From Burkholderia anthina (GTDB lineage Bacteria; Pseudomonadota; Gammaproteobacteria; Burkholderiales; Burkholderiaceae): 64,000 nt of DNA. The notes beneath the pieces were generated by a model. It was not told the origin of the DNA, ran no database searches, and worked only from the letters and a program-made list of their open reading frames with translations. Location: positions 1 through 64,000 of the forward strand of contig NZ_CABVLY010000007.1 of NCBI RefSeq assembly GCF_902498995.1. Direction: 5' to 3'. The translations under genes and the position numbers were made by a program. Shown here in pieces: positions 1 through 7,859 of this stretch (within the stretch, counting starts at the first letter, position 1; each line of letters opens with the position of its first letter).

Positions 1-151
1 CGCCCTTCAGCTCCGCGCCACCGCCGCCGATGCGCGCGCGCAGGATCTGCAGGACGCCGCCGTCGGCCTGCGCCGCGTCCCGCGCGGCGGCCGCCCCGGG
101 CGCACCGTCGGGCCCGACGGTGGCATCGGCCTGAACGGCCTCAGCCCCTGA
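1..151 (+). CDS. C-terminal end of an unidentified protein (partial)
   Basis: The second frame is open from the window start to a TGA at 149-151, giving about 49 residues that end in GLNGLSP. The stretch AADARAQDLQDAAVGLRR resembles the C-terminal end of NodT/TolC-type outer-membrane efflux lipoproteins, which commonly end in a similar DLQDAAVGLYRALGGGW-like run. The rest of the tail differs, so the family is a guess. The gene begins upstream of the window. Confidence 0.45.
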   Translation, partial: ALQLRATAADARAQDLQDAAVGLRRVPRGGRPGRTVGPDGGIGLNGLSP

Positions 152-344
152 GCGCGCGGGTGGAATGTGCGAATGCATGGGAAAGGACGAGCACGCGAGG
201 ATGGCGAATGCGCGCGGCCGCGACGCCACGGCGGTCCGTGTTCGCCTGCGGCGCGGCGACTATGGTTGTGTGCGCAACGAACTGGCGGCACGAAAAACGG
301 CCGGCCCCGCATCGGGATGTCGTCGCGCGTGGTTGCATCGCGCG

Positions 345-1142
345 TTACCGTCCGCCGGCCGCATGCCGGACGAACGTCGCATCGCCGTCATCGGCGTACG
401 CGGGCACGGGCATCGCCGTGCGCTGCCGCACCGGCGCGGCGCTGCGTGCGGGAGGCTGGATGAAGACGCGATACCCGACGGCATACATCGTGCGCAGGTA
501 CGCGCCGTGCACGCCGTTCAGGTGCAGCTTCTTGCGCAGCTTGTAGATGTGCTGTTCGAGCGACCGGCTGACGATGTCCTCCGGGCTGCCCCACACCGCC
601 CGCGCGATTTCCGCGCGGCCGACGTACTTGTCGAGCTGCGAGAACAGCATCCACGCGATCGCGAACTCGCGCGACGTGAGCCGGATCACGTCGCCCGCCA
701 CGCTGACCGTCGACGCATGACGATCCAGCCGGTAAGGGCCGCACGCGAGGATCTCCTTGTCCACGCTGCTGCGCGTGCAATGCAGGCGCTTGCTGGTCAG
801 CCGCAGGCGCAGCAGCAGTTCCGGCAGGTTGACGGGCGCGAGCACGATCTCGTCCGATTCGTAGTCCAGCAGGTCCACTGCGTCCATGCTGTCGGCCGGC
901 GAGCAGATCACGATCAGCGGCGCGCGCTGCACGCCATAGCATGCGCGATGAACCAGCACCGGATGTTGCGGATCGATGCCGGGCTCCATGCTGACGAGGA
1001 TGGCATCGAATTCGCGGCGCGTCAGCGCGCGGGCGAAGGTCGTTTCGTCGTCGAACCGTTCGACGGCTATGCCGTTTTCGGCGAGATGATTGCAAATTGC
1101 ATCGCGTCGCGCCATGTCTTTGGAAAAAACCGCAAGATTCAT
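345..1142 (-). CDS. OmpR-type response regulator with degenerate receiver
   Basis: A 265-residue protein with an N-terminal receiver-like domain (about 1-115) and a C-terminal OmpR/PhoB winged helix (about 135-235; the run REFAIAWMLF, then SRSLEQHIYKLRKKL and a final YRVF are typical). In the receiver, the segment after strand 3 reads DAILVSMEPG, so the usual phospho-acceptor Asp is replaced by Ser51. The acidic pair normally near residue 10 is reduced to SKD. It therefore probably does not use ordinary phosphotransfer. No histidine kinase is adjacent. The two candidate type III secretion genes lie 1-5 kb away. HrpG-type regulators of plant pathogens are OmpR-family proteins, so a link is possible but not shown. 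Confidence 0.85.
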   Translation of the reverse strand: MNLAVFSKDMARRDAICNHLAENGIAVERFDDETTFARALTRREFDAILVSMEPGIDPQHPVLVHRACYGVQRAPLIVICSPADSMDAVDLLDYESDEIVLAPVNLPELLLRLRLTSKRLHCTRSSVDKEILACGPYRLDRHASTVSVAGDVIRLTSREFAIAWMLFSQLDKYVGRAEIARAVWGSPEDIVSRSLEQHIYKLRKKLHLNGVHGAYLRTMYAVGYRVFIQPPARSAAPVRQRTAMPVPAYADDGDATFVRHAAGGR

Positions 1143-1627
1143 TATCAGCTCGCTTCCTGGATGAGCAGGCAGGAAATGCGTCGTCCATGCGGGCCGGCGG
1201 GCGGCGTCTTGCGAGGAGCGATGTCATGGTTCCGACTGCAGCAACTGGACGCCCCGACTGTCGCGACACGGACACGATGCGTCGCCGACGGTGGATGCGA
1301 TGGATGCAACGTACAACTCCGGCAGGCCTGCCCGGGTCATGAGTGAGAAACATCAGGTGAAGTCAGGATGATGCTTCGCGCATATGGCGAATCCCGTCAT
1401 CAGAAAAATCCCGTATCGGCCCGTCGGCATGAAATACCAGGGCGCGCATTTCCTCCGGAAAAGCTGCATTGAATCCGTTTAGCTTTATTCGTAAACAAAT
1501 AACCACCGGACGGATTAACACGATTTAAACCTCTTATTCCGCCCCAATAAAAATTCATTAATTCGATTATATGGAATTCTGCTGACTCTTTCATGAAGTG
1601 TACCTGCCGAGGCAGTGTTTGCACGCG
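1143..1627. other. Intergenic region with an AT-rich patch
   Basis: I see no convincing gene here. The part from about 1470 to 1600 is much richer in A and T than the surroundings and carries several stop codons in most frames. The open frame of 74 codons on the minus strand in this stretch has no family resemblance and poor codon bias. The segment upstream of 1142 must hold the promoter of the response regulator gene. Confidence 0.4.
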
Positions 1628-2101
1628 TCATGACGTCACGATTTCCGGCTGCGCCAGGTCGCGGTTCATCGCTCTCAGGTAACGGCCTTCGAGAAAGCGA
1701 CACTCGTGTTTCAGCATGCCGTAGAGAATGAAGTCGGTGCGGTCGGACGCCCCTTCGCGAATCACGCCTTCGCGTCGAAAGCCGAGATTCTCGTCGAGCT
1801 GTTGCGCGGCGAGATTGTCGGCGCGGACATAGCCGCTGATCCGGTTGCAGCGCAGCAGAATGAACGGGAAGCGGAACGCCGCGCAGACGAACCCGGGCGT
1901 GATGACGTGCGGCGAGCCCGCGACGGCGAAATGCATCGCCACGTTGGGGCCGTTGTAGGCCTGATACACCACGCCGGCGACGAGCCGGCCGTCCTTCTCG
2001 AGGCCGATCGCATCGTCGTAATTGGGATAACGCGCTTCCCCCGTCAAGGACGCGACGAATTTCATCACGTCCTCGCTTCGATCCAGTATGAGCCGTCTCA
2101 T
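1628..2101 (-). CDS. GNAT-family acetyltransferase-like protein
   Basis: A 157-residue protein with a GNAT layout: a beta-rich N-terminal half (DGRLVAGVVYQAY), then a segment with RISGYVRADNLAAQQLDENLGFRREGVIREG, which is the usual motif B region where an Asn-rich helix packs next to acetyl-CoA. The sequence resembles GNAT proteins that travel with phages and accessory islands, where the substrate is not known. It stands alone between the response regulator and the harpin-like gene, on the same strand as both. It has no visible hrp-type promoter of its own. Confidence 0.7.
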   Translation of the reverse strand: MRRLILDRSEDVMKFVASLTGEARYPNYDDAIGLEKDGRLVAGVVYQAYNGPNVAMHFAVAGSPHVITPGFVCAAFRFPFILLRCNRISGYVRADNLAAQQLDENLGFRREGVIREGASDRTDFILYGMLKHECRFLEGRYLRAMNRDLAQPEIVTS

Positions 2102-2209
2102 GCCATTCGCGAATACACTGCGGCCGGGCGCACCGCGCCCGCCGCGACTCCAGGAACGTTCCGCCCGGCCGCCTCCCTTCCCCGGCCGGCCCGATCGCGC
2201 CAGCCTGCG

Positions 2210-3280
2210 TCAGACGGTGACCGTCTGACCGTTCGGATCCACCGGGCCGAGCCCGAGCTGGCTGAGTTGCTCGACCTCGCGGCCGTTCTTCGCGTCCTGC
2301 GCCTCGCCCTGGCTGCCGCGCAGGTCGCCGGCCGACACGCTCACGTCCGACGCGTCGATCGTGTCGCGGCCTTCCGGCTGGTGCTTGCCGTTGGTCGACC
2401 CGGTGTTCAGGATCTCGGCTGCGGTGCTCTTGCCGCTGTCGAACGTGATCGAACCGTCCTGATTCTGCTTGCCGATGCTCTTGCCGCTCTTGTCGTAGAT
2501 GTTGCCCTGGCTGTCCATCTGCACCTGCACCGTGCCCTTGTCCGTGCTCAGCTTCACGTTGTGAAGCCCCTGCCCGGCGCCGCCCAGCCCGTTCACGCCC
2601 CCGCCCGTGGACACCGGGACGTTCGATTGCGGCAGAGCGCCGTTCTGCGGCGTGCCGTCGTCGCCCAGCGAGATCGTGATGGTCTGGCCGCCGGTCGGCG
2701 AGGCGCCCAGCCCGAGGTTGAGGTTCTCGCCGTCGGGCGTGCCGTTGCCGCCGTTCGCGCTGTCCGGGTTGCCGTTCTGCTGGTAATTCACCGGAATCGC
2801 GCCGGTATCGCCGCCGCTCCCGTTGCCGTTCGGGCCGCGCAGATCGCCCGCCGACACGCTCACGTCCGATGCGTCGATCGTGTCGCGGCCTTGCGGCTGG
2901 TGCTTGCCGTTGGTCGACCCGGTGTCCAGGATCTCGGCCTCGGGGCTCTTGCCGCTGTCGAACGTGATCGAACCGTCCTGATTCTGCTTGCCGATGCTCT
3001 TGCCGCTCTTGTCGTAGATGTTGCCCTGGCTGTCCATCTGCACCTGCACCGTACCCTTGTCCGAGCTCAGCTTCACGTTGTGCAGCCCCTGCCCGGCGCC
3101 GCCCAGCCCGCCGTTGCCCCCGGCCTGAGGCTTCAGGAGTGCGGCCAGCGAGCTGGCGTCCAGCGTGATGCTGGCAGGCTGGCCGGACGATGTGCCGCCG
3201 GCCTGGGAATTGCCGAAGTCGGTCGGCGTGGTATTCGACGGACTGACGGTGATGGTGATATTCGAGGCCATGTCAGACAC
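2210..3280 (-). CDS. Harpin-like glycine-rich repeat protein, candidate secreted protein
   Basis: A 356-residue protein with no cysteine or tryptophan, rich in Gly, Ser, Asn, Gln and Asp, the composition expected of harpins and other heat-stable type III secreted proteins. Residues about 57-148 are repeated almost exactly at 230-321 (motifs GLGGAGQGLHNVKLS, QVQMDSQGNIYDKSGKSIGK and DTIDASDVSVSAGDLRG), a 173-residue period. The N-terminus is Ser/Thr/Asn rich with no signal peptide, as in type III substrates. A box resembling hrpII with a TATATT -10 lies at 3329-3390. It is downstream of, and on the same strand as, the candidate effector gene but has its own promoter. No enzyme fold is recognised; secretion is an inference. 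Confidence 0.7.
   Translation of the reverse strand: MSDMASNITITVSPSNTTPTDFGNSQAGGTSSGQPASITLDASSLAALLKPQAGGNGGLGGAGQGLHNVKLSSDKGTVQVQMDSQGNIYDKSGKSIGKQNQDGSITFDSGKSPEAEILDTGSTNGKHQPQGRDTIDASDVSVSAGDLRGPNGNGSGGDTGAIPVNYQQNGNPDSANGGNGTPDGENLNLGLGASPTGGQTITISLGDDGTPQNGALPQSNVPVSTGGGVNGLGGAGQGLHNVKLSTDKGTVQVQMDSQGNIYDKSGKSIGKQNQDGSITFDSGKSTAAEILNTGSTNGKHQPEGRDTIDASDVSVSAGDLRGSQGEAQDAKNGREVEQLSQLGLGPVDPNGQTVTV
2318..2591 (-). repeat. 274-bp direct repeat, copy nearest the 3' end of the harpin-like gene
   Basis: This copy and the one at 2837-3110 are offset by exactly 519 bases (173 codons) and differ at only a few positions. The repeat keeps frame, so it is an internal gene duplication. The near identity at DNA level suggests a recent event or ongoing gene conversion. 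Confidence 0.85.
2837..3110 (-). repeat. 274-bp direct repeat, copy nearest the 5' end of the harpin-like gene
   Basis: Partner of the copy at 2318-2591. Recombination between the two would remove or add exactly 173 codons without breaking the frame, so length variants between strains are expected. Confidence 0.85.
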
Positions 3281-3328
3281 TCCTGTCTAGGATTGGAAGT
3301 ATTTACCCGGCTTGCATCCCGTGCGGCC

Positions 3329-3390
3329 AATATAGGGGAGTGTCCGATCCGAAATTCGTACCGGTGCGTATCGACGCGCATAAATACGAA
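3329..3390 (-). promoter_or_regulatory. Imperfect hrpII box and -10 element of the harpin-like gene
   Basis: Read on the minus strand: TTCG (3387-3390), 16 bases, TACG (3367-3370, one mismatch to TTCG), 32 bases, then TATATT (3329-3334), which fits YANNNT. The -10 ends 49 bases before the start codon at 3280, the same distance as in the effector gene. The consensus TTCG-N16-TTCG with YANNNT about 30-32 bases on is the HrpB-type element known from Ralstonia. Confidence 0.55.
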
Positions 3391-3529
3391 GCTAGAAATG
3401 CAATATGGCTCGTCATAATTACCTGATTAATACGCGGCACAGGGAAATAATGACCGAGTCGTCCATAATCGCGCGCTTCTTCACCTATCGTCGGCAATTG
3501 CCTGACAACGCTTTTCGCGCGCCGACTCA

Positions 3530-6271
3530 CTAGCGCCGGCCCATTGCCGAACCGATCGCCGATTCGAGATGGTCGCTCGGCGATTGCATCATCGCCCTCA
3601 CGATCGCATCCGGATGCTCCTTCAGCCGCTTCTTCTCATCCTCGTCATCGATTTTCGGCCGCGTCAGATTGCCGGCCGCCGCGGTCCGCAGATGCGAAAT
3701 CGCTTCCATCTTCGACATCCCGAGGTCGCGCATCAGTTGCAAGGCCGCAGCGATGTCGCTGCCGCCGTCTTCCCGCCGGTCGGCGTCGACCGCGTCGCGG
3801 TAGAACTGCTTCAGCGCCTTCTTGTTCACGCCGCTGCTCTTCATGTAGGCATCCTCCAGCGAGTGCCGGCCGTGGCTCTCCTCGACCGCGCCGGCCACGC
3901 GCGCGGCGGCGTGCTTCTTCACGAGGTCCACCTCGTGCTTCTTTTCGCCGGTCGACTTGTGCTCGTTGAACATGTCGTACTTGATCGGCAGGAAGCGCTT
4001 GATGCGCTGCTGGTTGACGTCCTTGCGCACGCTGTCCCAACCGGCCTTTTCCTCGTCGCCCGGTTCGCCTGTGTACTTGTTCTTCAACCGATGCTGCCTC
4101 GCGCCATGGTCGATCGCATCCATCTTCTTGTCGCGATAGTGCTGCTTGAGCGAATGTGCGGCCTTGCGATTGTCGAGCAGGTCGCGCCCCGACAGGATCG
4201 CGCCGCCTGCCAGCGCCGCGGGCGCGACACCGTGCGTACCGACCGCCAGGCCGACACCGGCCCCGACGCCCACCACGGACATGGTCGTCTTGATCGCGGA
4301 CCGGACCACCCGGTTCTTGCCCTGTACCTCGGCGATATAACGTCCCGTCAGCACGTCGAGCATCTGCTCGCGCTCGGCGCCTTCGGGCTGGCCCAGGATC
4401 GCGACCTTCAGGTCGTAGCGCGACTGGAAGTCCTTGCGCCTGGCGATTTCCGACAGCGGCACCTCGCTGCCGCCCGTCTTGACTTTCGGTTCGTCGTCGG
4501 TGACCGGCCACTGCTTCAGCATCGCCTGGTAGCGGCTCTTGCGCATCGCGGACGAACCCAGCTCCTGCGCCGCATAGACCGCGTTCACGCTTTCATGCGC
4601 CAGTTGCAGCGCGGACGGCGCCGTGGTCGTCATGTGCGCCTTCGACAGGCCCTGCACGATGCCGCCTTCCGGCTTGGTCCGGTTCAGCAACTGCGGGACG
4701 GCGTTCTCGTTGTCGACCCGCATCCAGCGGCCGAGCTTTCGAAAAATCTTCGCGCCCGAGCTCGGGTTCGGCACGAGCTTCGTCAGCGCGACGCCGTGCG
4801 GGCGCGCCGTCGCTGCCTCGGTCGTCGTCTTCGTTGACGCGGGCGACGTTCCGTCGTGGCTTTTTCCGGGCGGCTCGTCGTCGCTTTTGCCTTTGACTTT
4901 GCCTTCGCTTTTGCTCGTGCCCAGGCCGCCCGACGCCTGTTTCGTGACGGTGGCGGTTACCGGCGACGTCGATTCGACCGTCGTCGAGTGTGTGGTCGTC
5001 ACGTGCGGCGGCGTGGATGACTTCCGCGCCGGCGACACCTCGGTGCCCTTGCCGGTCGTCGACGTCGCGAGCTTCGGCTCCGCCGTCACGACTGCCTGCC
5101 CGGCCGTGCTGGTGACCGCTTCGAAATGCCGGTGCTGATCCCAGACGACGACCCGAAGCGCTCTCGCCTGCCCGGACGGACGCTCGCCGTGGAACTGACC
5201 GAGCGTCGTGACCGGATGCTCGGGACTGACGCCCGCCTGCACCACGCCCACCTGCATGTCGACGCCGAATCTCTTGTTCACGAGCGACACGAGCGCCTTG
5301 CCGTGCCCGCCCTCGTTGGCGTCGAGCAGCAGCATCTGTCCCGCTTCGCCCGTGTGGGCCGCGTCGAATTCGGCGCGAATCTCGCCCACTACCTGATGCA
5401 GCGCTGCATCGTCGAGATCCGGTGCCGCGCACTGCACCAGCGAGTAGATCGAGCAGTTGTTGCCCTTTCCGCCGTTGGGGATCGGTTCCATGTCGCGATT
5501 GGCCAGCATGGCCCGGAAGTCCTTGTTGGACGCGTGCACCGCCGCGAGTTGTTCGGCGATCTTCTCGTGCGGCACGTTCGCCACCAACGGCGCGTGCTTG
5601 TCCTTGGCGGACGACTTCCCCGCCGGCGCTTCGGTTGACGATTGGGCGGATGTGACGGGCGGTGTCTCGGCCTCGCCGAAGAATTCGTCGAACACGCGGG
5701 CAAGGCGCGCCGTATGTTCCGCGTACGGGTCCGTCTCGGCCGCGTCGGTGGTTGCGACAACCTCCGTCGTCCTGGTGGTCGGCGCGGTTTCCGTTTCGTG
5801 CAGCGTCGTAGCAACGACGGGCGGCACGTGCGACGTCCCGGACGCGTCGTCCTTGCGCGCCAGGTCGACGATCGACGGCGGTCGGCTCATCGGGCGGCTC
5901 TTGGGTTTCGCCGGATCGAGCGGCGCGTTCGAGCGCGTCGACGGCTGTTTCTGGACGGTGAATCCCGCGCGACGCGAGCCACCGGACGACGTGACAGGCG
6001 TCACGTCGGGTTGCATCACCGCATCCAGCGCGGCGTGCACGTCCTTGCTCCAGTCGGTTTCCGGCTCCGTCGCCTCGGGAAGCCGTAGCGCCGGCGCAGG
6101 CTTTTGCTTTTGCTTTTGCTTTTGCAGCCCGACGAGCGGAATCGACGGCTGCACGTTCAGCGATGTCTTCTGACTGACCACCTTGGGCGGCGCGCGGTCG
6201 GCGGTCGGCGTCGCTGTCGTGCGCTCCGATTGCCGCAACGAGGGCAATACGGTGGTGAGCTTCTTGAACAT
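3530..6271 (-). CDS. Large candidate type III effector with papain/OTU-like Cys-His signature
   Basis: A 913-residue protein with long Ser/Thr/Pro/Lys-rich linkers around ordered parts, typical of effectors. The segment 262-281 contains GGKGNNCSIYSLV, like the GNCLYRSL helix that carries the catalytic Cys in OTU and other papain-fold proteases; Cys273 is the candidate nucleophile. About 110 residues on, the strand VVVWDQHRHFEAV offers His382 as its partner. This makes residues about 235-390 a possible deubiquitinase-like protease. Residues about 663-695 are Gly/Ala/Val rich and could insert in a membrane. The C-terminal 200 residues are charged and helical. There is no signal peptide. A perfect hrpII box with a -10 lies upstream (6320-6380). 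No neighbouring secretion or chaperone gene is visible. Substrate and activity are unknown. Confidence 0.7.
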   Translation of the reverse strand: MFKKLTTVLPSLRQSERTTATPTADRAPPKVVSQKTSLNVQPSIPLVGLQKQKQKQKPAPALRLPEATEPETDWSKDVHAALDAVMQPDVTPVTSSGGSRRAGFTVQKQPSTRSNAPLDPAKPKSRPMSRPPSIVDLARKDDASGTSHVPPVVATTLHETETAPTTRTTEVVATTDAAETDPYAEHTARLARVFDEFFGEAETPPVTSAQSSTEAPAGKSSAKDKHAPLVANVPHEKIAEQLAAVHASNKDFRAMLANRDMEPIPNGGKGNNCSIYSLVQCAAPDLDDAALHQVVGEIRAEFDAAHTGEAGQMLLLDANEGGHGKALVSLVNKRFGVDMQVGVVQAGVSPEHPVTTLGQFHGERPSGQARALRVVVWDQHRHFEAVTSTAGQAVVTAEPKLATSTTGKGTEVSPARKSSTPPHVTTTHSTTVESTSPVTATVTKQASGGLGTSKSEGKVKGKSDDEPPGKSHDGTSPASTKTTTEAATARPHGVALTKLVPNPSSGAKIFRKLGRWMRVDNENAVPQLLNRTKPEGGIVQGLSKAHMTTTAPSALQLAHESVNAVYAAQELGSSAMRKSRYQAMLKQWPVTDDEPKVKTGGSEVPLSEIARRKDFQSRYDLKVAILGQPEGAEREQMLDVLTGRYIAEVQGKNRVVRSAIKTTMSVVGVGAGVGLAVGTHGVAPAALAGGAILSGRDLLDNRKAAHSLKQHYRDKKMDAIDHGARQHRLKNKYTGEPGDEEKAGWDSVRKDVNQQRIKRFLPIKYDMFNEHKSTGEKKHEVDLVKKHAAARVAGAVEESHGRHSLEDAYMKSSGVNKKALKQFYRDAVDADRREDGGSDIAAALQLMRDLGMSKMEAISHLRTAAAGNLTRPKIDDEDEKKRLKEHPDAIVRAMMQSPSDHLESAIGSAMGRR
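6101..6124 (-). repeat. In-frame hexanucleotide repeat in the effector gene
   Basis: Four tandem copies of CTTTTG on the plus strand encode the alternating Gln-Lys run near residue 50-57 of the effector. Slippage by one unit would change the protein by two residues without shifting frame, so it can vary linker length but not switch the gene off. Confidence 0.8.
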
Positions 6272-6833
6272 GGGAGTCTCGCGGCAGAAGGCAGGGGCAG
6301 ATTCGATGCAAGCCGCTCCACGATGTCATATCGTGGGACCGAATCCAGTCTCGATCCGAAACGATTACCATCGTTGCGAAGCCGTGCGAACGGGCTGTCG
6401 CCGGCACCGGCACCGGCACGGACGACACGTTCATCCGGCTCGATAGCTGGCAGGCAGGCCGCTCGCGTCGCAACGACGACCATGCAACGCGTCGGCGGAC
6501 GCTGTGGAACAGATCGACGTACGGCGCGTCGGCGTACGGCGGGAAGCACCTGACGTCGATCTTCGTCGCGCCCCCTCCCGGGCGGGACGCCGCAGATCCA
6601 TCAGACGACGCGGATGATGCCGTACGTCGGCGCGCAGGTGCAGTCGAACGGCTCGCCGCAAGGTTGGCTGATATCCCACTCGCGACGATTCCGGCGGATG
6701 CGCCGCCGCTGCCGCCTCGGTACCGATCAAGTTGAGAGAGTGGGCCGGCGGTCAGGTGCCCCGCACCCTGGCTGCCTTGTCTGCCCAAGGCGTGCGCGCG
6801 TCAGCGCGGGCTCGCGCTTCGTGGATGCGTTCG
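6272..6833. other. Intergenic region upstream of the effector gene
   Basis: Besides the hrpII promoter at 6320-6380 and an inverted repeat at 6318-6336 (CCACGAT-N5-ATCGTGG, overlapping the -10), I see only a short minus-strand frame ending at 6601. That frame would code a tail with EWDISQPCGEPFDCTCAPTY followed by GIIRVV and a stop, but it has no usable start codon, so it may be the remnant of a lost gene. No intact gene is visible. Confidence 0.4.
6320..6380 (-). promoter_or_regulatory. hrpII box and -10 element of the candidate effector gene
   Basis: Read on the minus strand: TTCG (6377-6380), exactly 16 bases, TTCG (6357-6360), 31 bases, then CATCGT (6320-6325), matching YANNNT. This is the full consensus of the HrpB-dependent promoter described in Ralstonia. 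The -10 ends 49 bases before the start codon at 6271. It points to control by a HrpB-type AraC regulator encoded elsewhere. Confidence 0.7.
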
Positions 6834-7859
6834 TCAGTTCGACGTCTCGCCGGTGGACTTCTTCGCTCGCATTCGCTTGTCGCCGCGGGGGACGGTCGGG
6901 GCTGCCTTGGACTGGGTGCCGCGCACCGCTGCGCGTCGCGCCAGCGCCGCCCTTTCCCGCCGCAGTGCGTCGAGTTCCTTGCCGTACACCGCATTGGTCG
7001 CCTGCGCGCCGTCGAGCTGCCCCTGAAGCACGCCGCACCGGTGCAGCGCGTCGCCGAGTTGCGCCTGGCGCGCGGCAAGATCGTTTCGATACGCGAGGTC
7101 GCGCTGTTCGGCGCGGCTGGTCATGCCATCGAGTTCCTTCTGCAGCCGTGCCGCCGCGACGCGTTCGCGGTCGATCTCCTGAAGCGCCCGCCGCTCCGAT
7201 GCGCGCAGGCGCTCTTCGGCGCGGTTCGCATCGTCGCGAAGACGATCGAGCTGCGTGCTGAAATCCGCGCGCGCCTGGGCCAGTGCGCGGTCGCCTTCCG
7301 CGTTGTCGGCCTGCAGGCGTTCGATTTCCGCCTGCTGCGCCCGACGTGACGCTTCGTCCGCGGCCCTCGCCTGCTCGAGCTCCTGAATCCTGACCTGCGC
7401 GGCAAGCAGCGCGGACGTGCGCTGTTCGAGTGCGGTTTCAGTGCGCGCCAGTTCGGCCCGCAATGCGGCGACTTCCGCTTTTGCCGCGGCGCGTTCGGCT
7501 TCGACTTCGGCGCGCAATGCGTCGAGCGCGGCGGCCGCGTCGGCACTCGAACGATTCCAGAGCGCGGCGACGAGTTCGCCTGCGGCGGCCTGCAGGTCGG
7601 CCGGCAAATCCGGATGCTCGATACGAACGCGGCTCTTTTCCCGCAACTCGGCCCAAAACTCGCCGAGCACCGCTGTCGGCGTGCTCATGCTGCCCTTGCG
7701 CACGAGCTGGTACAGGCGGTTCGCGGTGGGCGTGATCCCGAAGCGGAAGAACATCAATGCGCAGACCTCGCGGTACAGCTCGCGGGTTTTCGGGAAAGCG
7801 GCCTTGAGGCGGTCGATTTCGGCGATCAGGCGGGATTCGTCGGCGGCGAGGTCGGACAT
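6834..7859 (-). CDS. KfrA-like DNA-binding coiled-coil protein
   Basis: The start at 7859 gives 341 residues beginning MSDLAADES; it is preferred over an upstream in-frame ATG at 7907 because the KfrA_N domain begins there. The N-terminal about 110 residues (LREKSRVRIEHPDLPADLQ region) match the KfrA_N DNA-binding fold, and residues about 120-310 are an almost unbroken Ala/Glu/Arg heptad coiled coil. KfrA of plasmid RK2 binds its own promoter and helps segregation; chromosomal homologues are common in Burkholderia with unknown role. A perfect palindrome sits 78 bases upstream, a likely operator. Confidence 0.8.
   Translation of the reverse strand: MSDLAADESRLIAEIDRLKAAFPKTRELYREVCALMFFRFGITPTANRLYQLVRKGSMSTPTAVLGEFWAELREKSRVRIEHPDLPADLQAAAGELVAALWNRSSADAAAALDALRAEVEAERAAAKAEVAALRAELARTETALEQRTSALLAAQVRIQELEQARAADEASRRAQQAEIERLQADNAEGDRALAQARADFSTQLDRLRDDANRAEERLRASERRALQEIDRERVAAARLQKELDGMTSRAEQRDLAYRNDLAARQAQLGDALHRCGVLQGQLDGAQATNAVYGKELDALRRERAALARRAAVRGTQSKAAPTVPRGDKRMRAKKSTGETSN

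Noticed and set aside
1706-3418. Long open frame on the plus strand opposite the GNAT and harpin-like genes
   Set aside because: It is rich in Arg, Ala and Val with repetitive antisense composition and no domain; the minus-strand genes have start signals and promoters.
4593-6788. Long minus-strand frame overlapping the effector gene
   Set aside because: Arg/Gly-rich shadow of the effector frame; no ribosome site or family resemblance.
6614-7349. Plus-strand frames opposite the KfrA-like gene
   Set aside because: Antisense shadows of a GC-rich coiled-coil gene, with Arg-rich random composition.
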